Positions 6,655 through 10,162 of a stretch of 10,162 nt of DNA are shown in pieces. Numbering within the stretch: position 1 is the first letter of the stretch; each line of letters begins with the position of its first letter. The position numbers were made by a program, and so were the translations under genes. The notes under the pieces were generated by a model, which was not told where the DNA came from, ran no database searches, and worked only from the letters and a program-made list of their open reading frames with translations. This stretch comes from Gemmatimonadota bacterium (GTDB lineage: Bacteria; Gemmatimonadota; Gemmatimonadetes; JACCXV01; JAHWKZ01): assembly GCA_030641505.1 (NCBI GenBank), contig DAOWHI010000157.1:1-10162 (forward strand), read 5' to 3'.

Positions 6655-7589
6655 GAATACCTGGGTAACTCTCGGCCTGTGATCCGACGATGTGCTTCGC
6701 GATATCGCTCTGTCGTGGCGCGAACCGCTGAGTCTGGAAGTTGGGGCAGTGGTGGCTCTCCGTTCCAGCGACCGGCGGCACGTTGGCTGTCGAGAAAGTC
6801 CCGAATCGGCTGCTTGTCGAACGAGGCTTGGGCACCACCTGGGGACCATTCTGTGGCATCCCAATAGCGTGACGAATCTGGTGTCAGGACCTCGTCGATC
6901 AGCAGGAGCTCTCGCTCGTCTCTCGTGGTCCAACCGAACTCGAACTTCGTGTCCGCCAGGATCAGACCTCGCTCGAGGGCGTGTGCGCGTGCCTCGGTGT
7001 ACAGAGCCAACGAGCGGTCTCTAAGCTGGGAGGCGAGGTCGTCGCCTACGGTTGAGGCCAGCTCATCGTAAGAGATGTTCACGTCGTGACCGGTCTCGGC
7101 CTTCGTGGCCGGTGTGAAGATAGGCTTGGGGAGCAGGCCACCGCGCTCAAGCTCAGGCGGCACTTCGATGCCGGTCACCATCCCAGTTTCGGTGTACTCG
7201 CGCCATGCGGAACCGTCGAGGTAACCACGTACCACGCACTCGACCGGCAATGGTTCGGCTCGGCGGCAAAGCATAGAACGCCCAGCGAGCGTGTGGCGAT
7301 GATCGACCAGCTCCGGCGCGTGCTCGATAATATCGTCGATGTCGGTCGTGAGCCGGTGATGCGGGCTGGCGGCTTCAAGCCGATTGAACCAGTAGTCGGA
7401 CAGGTGTGTGAGAACCGCGCCCTTGTCCACAATACCTTGCTCAAAGACGATGTCGTGGGCCGACAGCCGATCGGTGGTTACGATCAGCAGCTCATCGCCA
7501 AGCGCGAACATCTCGCGCACCTTGCCGCTAGACAAATGTGGAACGGGGAGAGTGACGGACGTCACTTCGGTCGTCAATGTCGGTTGCAC
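6651..7589 (-). CDS. purC: Phosphoribosylaminoimidazole-succinocarboxamide (SAICAR) synthase
   Basis: Joins CAIR and aspartate using ATP to make SAICAR. The 312-residue protein is the longer form of the family, compared with about 240 in B. subtilis and E. coli. Visible motifs: the nucleotide-binding GKVREMF (22-28), RLSAHD (41-46), the first family signature LPVECVVRGYLDGSAW (114-129), the second signature LADTKFEFG (211-219), and the substrate and metal region IDEVLTPDSSRYW (231-243). There is no N-terminal ATG in this frame. The GTG at 7589 is chosen because GAGAGG lies 6 nt before it; a GTG at 7628 would overlap the protease gene. The site overlaps the htrA stop, so purC is probably translated from the same message as the protease. 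Its end overlaps purS by 4 nt. Confidence 0.95.
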   Translation of the reverse strand: MQPTLTTEVTSVTLPVPHLSSGKVREMFALGDELLIVTTDRLSAHDIVFEQGIVDKGAVLTHLSDYWFNRLEAASPHHRLTTDIDDIIEHAPELVDHRHTLAGRSMLCRRAEPLPVECVVRGYLDGSAWREYTETGMVTGIEVPPELERGGLLPKPIFTPATKAETGHDVNISYDELASTVGDDLASQLRDRSLALYTEARAHALERGLILADTKFEFGWTTRDERELLLIDEVLTPDSSRYWDATEWSPGGAQASFDKQPIRDFLDSQRAAGRWNGEPPLPQLPDSAVRATTERYREAHRRITGRELPRYS

Positions 7590-7595
7590 TCTTGT

Positions 7596-7601
7596 CCTCT
7601 C
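7596..7601 (-). promoter_or_regulatory. Shine-Dalgarno site for purC, overlapping the htrA stop
   Basis: GAGAGG on the minus strand, 6 nt before the purC GTG at 7589. Two of its bases belong to the TGA stop of the protease gene (7600-7602), so ribosomes ending on htrA stop exactly at the purC initiation site. It supports the GTG start over the upstream alternative at 7628. Confidence 0.6.
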
Positions 7602-9039
7602 AGCGGGTTGAGATCCTGGAGACCACACCGTTGCGCTCGATGAACAGGGTGAGCGGTCGTCCTGACTCTAAGGCGTCCACAAACTCATTCAGGTCTTCCG
7701 CGCCGTCGAGTCGGCGCTGCCCAATCGCCAGCAGTATGTCACCGGACCGAAGCCCCAGCCGTCGAAAACCGGAGGTCGCATCGACCCGATCCAGATAAAA
7801 CCCGTAGTCATAGGTGAGGAACATTTGAGACGCCATCGTTTTGTTGACTACGACGACCGAAGCGCCAAAGGGCGTCTCAAGCCGATCCGCGAGCACGAGG
7901 GGATCCTCCTGCGGAACGAACGTGACATTGAAGACGTTGCCGTCGCGTTCGGCGGTGATTGCGATCGGTTGGCCGGAGGGCGAATCGAGAAGCCGACCCT
8001 GCCACTCGATCGGCGACGGCAACACCTGACCGTCGGTCTCGGTGATGATGTCCCCGGGCCGAAGGTCGGCTTGGTCAGCCGGGCTCCCCGGATCCACCCG
8101 TTCGACCTCTACTCCCCATGGAGGCTGGCCGTCGCTGTCGAGGTCCACCAGATGCAATCCCGTCCAGGGCCGCCGGATCGATCCAAACCGAACGATATCG
8201 TCCAGCGCTCGCTGAGCGCGGTTGATTGGAATCGCAAACCCGAGACCGATCGAGCCGCCACCACCACCCGAGAAGATGAAGGCGTTGACGCCGATCACTT
8301 CACCTTGCGCGTTGACAAGTGGACCGCCGGAGTTGCCAGGGTTTATGGCGGCATCTGTCTGAATCATGTTTGACCAAACTTGGGGTTGACGCCCAGCACC
8401 GCGGCTCTCGGGCTGCACGTCGCGACCCAAAGCGGAGATCACGCCCACTGTTACAGAGGGGTTTCGGTCGGCGAGTAGATAACCGTAGGGATTGCCGATC
8501 GCGATTGCCCACTCACCGATCAGCAGATCGTCCGAGTCCCCCAGTGTCGCGACCGGTAGATCTTCAGCTTCAACTCGCAGGAAGGCGAGATCGGTGACCT
8601 CGTCGCCGGCTACCAGCTCAGCCGGGAGCTGGCGACCGTCCATCAACGTCAGCACGATGTCGGTCGCTCCTCTCACCACGTGCTGGTTTGTAATCACGTA
8701 GCCATCCTCGGAGACAATAAAACCGGAGCCTAGATTCTGGACTTGCCGCAGTCGCTCCCGCGGGGGAAACAGACCACGGAAGAAAGGATCATCGAACGGA
8801 CTTCGCTCACGGACGACCTGCGTCGCGACGACGTTGACCGAGACGACCGCGGGACCCACGCGCTCGGCGGCTAAGACGATGGCAGTGCGCCGCGACTCGT
8901 CGATCTGGTCAGGTGACTGCGCGCGAGCCATGGCTGGCGACTGGTTGTCGCCAGGTATTGAGTCTGCCGACCGCCACCACGATACGCCGGCCAGCAGCGC
9001 CAAAAGGCCCAGACCGGCAATCAGGCGGTCAGCGCGCAT
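7600..9039 (-). CDS. HtrA/DegP-type membrane-anchored serine protease with two PDZ domains
   Basis: A trypsin-like (S1C) protease of the envelope quality-control family. The 479-residue protein begins with a short basic stretch and one hydrophobic helix (about 6-22), most likely an uncleaved anchor that places the rest outside the membrane. The protease domain (about 50-280) has the full catalytic triad: His120 in TNQHVV, Asp150 in TDLAFL and Ser237 in NPGNSGGP. Two PDZ domains follow, at about 285-377 (with RVDPGSPADQADLRPGDII) and about 390-478 (with RLGLRSGDILLAIG). The frame extends to 9102, but the ATG at 9039 is chosen because GGAAGG lies 6 nt upstream and the anchor then begins at once. 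It overlaps the end of truA by 11 nt. The symbols htrA, degP and degQ all fit; the sequence does not decide between them. Confidence 0.95.
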   Translation of the reverse strand: MRADRLIAGLGLLALLAGVSWWRSADSIPGDNQSPAMARAQSPDQIDESRRTAIVLAAERVGPAVVSVNVVATQVVRERSPFDDPFFRGLFPPRERLRQVQNLGSGFIVSEDGYVITNQHVVRGATDIVLTLMDGRQLPAELVAGDEVTDLAFLRVEAEDLPVATLGDSDDLLIGEWAIAIGNPYGYLLADRNPSVTVGVISALGRDVQPESRGAGRQPQVWSNMIQTDAAINPGNSGGPLVNAQGEVIGVNAFIFSGGGGGSIGLGFAIPINRAQRALDDIVRFGSIRRPWTGLHLVDLDSDGQPPWGVEVERVDPGSPADQADLRPGDIITETDGQVLPSPIEWQGRLLDSPSGQPIAITAERDGNVFNVTFVPQEDPLVLADRLETPFGASVVVVNKTMASQMFLTYDYGFYLDRVDATSGFRRLGLRSGDILLAIGQRRLDGAEDLNEFVDALESGRPLTLFIERNGVVSRISTR

Positions 9040-9766
9040 ACTGAACCTTCCAAAGGAAAAGTCCTTGAGGGGGCGCATGGGCCGCCCGGACGGGCTCGCC
9101 ACGCGGTTGAAGCGCTCGTGACAACGACGACGGGTGGACCTGTTCGCGCCCTATGGAAACCAGCGCTCCAACGAGGGCGCGCACCATGTGACGCAAGAAG
9201 CGATTGGCGGTGATCTCCAACGCGTGCCCATTCCGGGTACGGTGCCATTCAGCGGAGTAAACCAAACACGGGCCCTCTGATACTCCCTTGGCGAAGTGCC
9301 GAAAGTCATGTGCCCCGCTAATCGACGATGTCGCCTCGTGGACCGCGTCCCAATCGAGACAGCGATCAAGCGCCCATGTGTAACGGCACACAAACGGTGA
9401 GTGCGCGAGTCGCCCGTCAGCAATGAAATACCGATACGTACGGCTCACCGCATCGTGCCGGGCATGGAAGCCCGCCGAAGCGGTCGTCAGCCGCTCGACC
9501 CATACGTCGTCGGGTAGCTGTGCGTTCCAGGCACGCATCAGCTCGCGATTCTCGATCGTTGTCTCGTGTTCGAAGTGAACCACTTGGCCACGGGCGTGAA
9601 CGCCGGTATCGGTGCGACCCGAAGCGACCAACGATACGGGTTCTCCAAAGATCTTCTCGAGCGACCGCTCGCAGACTCCCTGCACCGTCTCCGCGTCGGC
9701 CTGCCTCTGCCAGCCACGATAACCGGTGCCGTCGTAGTGGAGCACACCTCTCAGGCGCTTCGACAT
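9029..9766 (-). CDS. truA: tRNA pseudouridine(38-40) synthase
   Basis: Converts uridine to pseudouridine at positions 38-40 of the anticodon arm of several tRNAs. The 245-residue protein is of normal size. Visible motifs: the N-terminal YDGTGYRGWQRQ (11-22), the catalytic loop GRTDTGVHA with Asp53 as nucleophile, QVVHFEHE, FHARHDAVSRTYRYFI, HDFRHFAKG, and the C-terminal NRFLRHMVRALVGAL. The frame is open up to 9817, but the ATG at 9766 gives the typical family start; the extra 17 residues would lie over a promoter candidate. The ribosome binding site is weak (GGA about 7 nt upstream). It is the first gene of the long minus-strand run and overlaps the protease gene by 11 nt. In many bacteria truA follows ribosomal protein genes; here it does not. 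Confidence 0.95.
   Translation of the reverse strand: MSKRLRGVLHYDGTGYRGWQRQADAETVQGVCERSLEKIFGEPVSLVASGRTDTGVHARGQVVHFEHETTIENRELMRAWNAQLPDDVWVERLTTASAGFHARHDAVSRTYRYFIADGRLAHSPFVCRYTWALDRCLDWDAVHEATSSISGAHDFRHFAKGVSEGPCLVYSAEWHRTRNGHALEITANRFLRHMVRALVGALVSIGREQVHPSSLSRALQPRGEPVRAAHAPPQGLFLWKVQYAR
9046..9051 (-). promoter_or_regulatory. Shine-Dalgarno site for the HtrA-like protease gene
   Basis: GGAAGG on the minus strand, 6 nt before the ATG at 9039 and inside the last codons of truA. It decides the start at 9039 over the in-frame upstream candidates at 9078 and 9102. Confidence 0.65.
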
Positions 9767-9841
9767 GCGTTCGTCCAAGTAAAGTAGCAAAATACCGGGG
9801 GGGTTGTCGGGAAGCAATTCACTTCGCTACGTTCGGCTGCC
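9767..9841. other. Divergent intergenic region between truA and the symporter gene
   Basis: A 75-nt gap between two divergently transcribed genes, and the largest non-coding stretch in the window. It holds the truA promoter candidate. For the plus strand I see no convincing promoter or ribosome binding site for the symporter. It is too short for a purine riboswitch leader, and I see no long inverted repeat for a regulator in it. Confidence 0.6.
9789..9817 (-). promoter_or_regulatory. Candidate sigma-70-type promoter for truA and the downstream run
   Basis: On the minus strand, TTGCTT (9812-9817) and TATTTT (9789-9794) are separated by 17 nt, the ideal spacing. The matches to consensus are moderate (3 of 6 and 4 of 6). 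The spacer holds a run of seven C. Transcription would begin near 9782, giving a short leader of about 16 nt before the truA ATG at 9766. It is the only substantial non-coding stretch upstream of eight co-directional genes, which makes it the natural place for their promoter, but the match could be chance. Confidence 0.35.
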
Positions 9842-10162
9842 GTGCGGCTAAAACTCCACACCCAGATCCTCCTCGGACTCGCGTTGGGCGCAGTGGCCGG
9901 CGTCCTCGTTGGGCCACCGATCGCGGTCATAAAACCGAGCGGCGACGCGTTCATCAAGCTGATTACGATGATCGTGGTCCCACTCGTTTTCGCATCGATC
10001 CTGCTGGGCGTGACCAGCCTCGGCGACCTAGCGAAACTGGGGCGTATCGGGATCAAGACGATAGGCTACTACCTGGCGACAACCTCGATCGCGATCACGA
10101 TCGGGCTGGTGCTGGCCAACATCGTCCGGCCGGGCTCGCGGCTCGATCCAACGATCAAGGAC
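9842..10162 (+). CDS. Dicarboxylate/amino acid:cation symporter (DAACS/SDF family), N-terminal part, cut by window edge
   Basis: Sodium- or proton-coupled membrane carrier for glutamate, aspartate or C4-dicarboxylates. Only the first 107 residues are visible and the frame is open to the last base. They contain three hydrophobic segments (about 8-24, 40-60 and 74-94) with family-typical stretches: GDAFIKLITMIVVPLVFASI, the short link SLGDLAKLGRIG, and the helix IAITIGLVLANIVRPG, followed by a polar loop. The GTG at 9842 is the only plausible start codon between the upstream in-frame stop at 9785-9787 and the conserved region. No good ribosome binding site precedes it, so initiation may be weak or leaderless. 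Substrate-determining residues lie in the C-terminal half, outside the window, so GltP, GltT and DctA cannot be told apart. Confidence 0.88.
   Translation, partial: MRLKLHTQILLGLALGAVAGVLVGPPIAVIKPSGDAFIKLITMIVVPLVFASILLGVTSLGDLAKLGRIGIKTIGYYLATTSIAITIGLVLANIVRPGSRLDPTIKD

Noticed and set aside
6655..6933. Upstream extension of the purS frame by 93 codons
   Set aside because: It lies inside purC in another frame, is Arg/Ser-rich, and the GTG at 6654 gives the normal PurS length.
7086..7643. Plus-strand frame of 185 codons opposite purC
   Set aside because: Antisense to purC, whose signatures lie in the same segment; there is no ribosome binding site or recognisable domain.
7825..8373. Plus-strand frame of 182 codons opposite the HtrA-like gene
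   Set aside because: Antisense to the intact protease and PDZ coding region; composition is that of a shadow frame.

Overview
The window comes from a GC-rich bacterial chromosome and is almost entirely coding. Nothing in it points to a plasmid, phage or transposon, and I saw no rRNA, tRNA, CRISPR array or insertion sequence. The taxonomy is uncertain. Separate PurS, PurQ and short PurL proteins, a PurF with a propeptide and Fe-S cysteines, a roughly 310-residue PurC and frequent GTG starts fit a non-proteobacterial lineage. Chloroflexota or a relative is my best guess, but it is a guess.

Left end, plus strand (1-1564): the 3' part of an RNase R family exoribonuclease gene, followed after 2 nt by a 137-residue two-helix membrane protein, then by an overlapping 59-residue single-helix membrane protein. 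The three are packed like an operon. The last one meets the gene from the right head-on, and the two stop codons share the bases CTAG.

Centre and right, minus strand (9766 down to 1561): one unbroken run of eight genes read right to left: truA, an HtrA/DegP-type serine protease with two PDZ domains, purC, purS, purQ, purL, purF, and a small protein resembling the RsbRD N-terminal sensor domain. The largest gap is 15 nt and most junctions overlap by 1-11 nt, so a single transcript with coupled translation is likely. PurF makes phosphoribosylamine (step 1), PurS-PurQ-PurL together make FGAM (step 4), and PurC makes SAICAR. The remaining purine genes (purD, N, M, K/E, B, H) are not here.

Right end, plus strand (9842-10162, cut by the window edge): the start of a dicarboxylate/amino acid:cation symporter, divergent from truA. 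The 75-nt gap between them (9767-9841) is the only substantial intergenic stretch and holds a moderate promoter candidate for the minus-strand run.

The region is mostly ordinary housekeeping DNA. The points most worth a second look are the stand-alone RsbRD_N-like protein at the end of the purine operon, the protease set between truA and purC, and the two small membrane genes behind rnr. I did not find convincing evidence of a new biological system.
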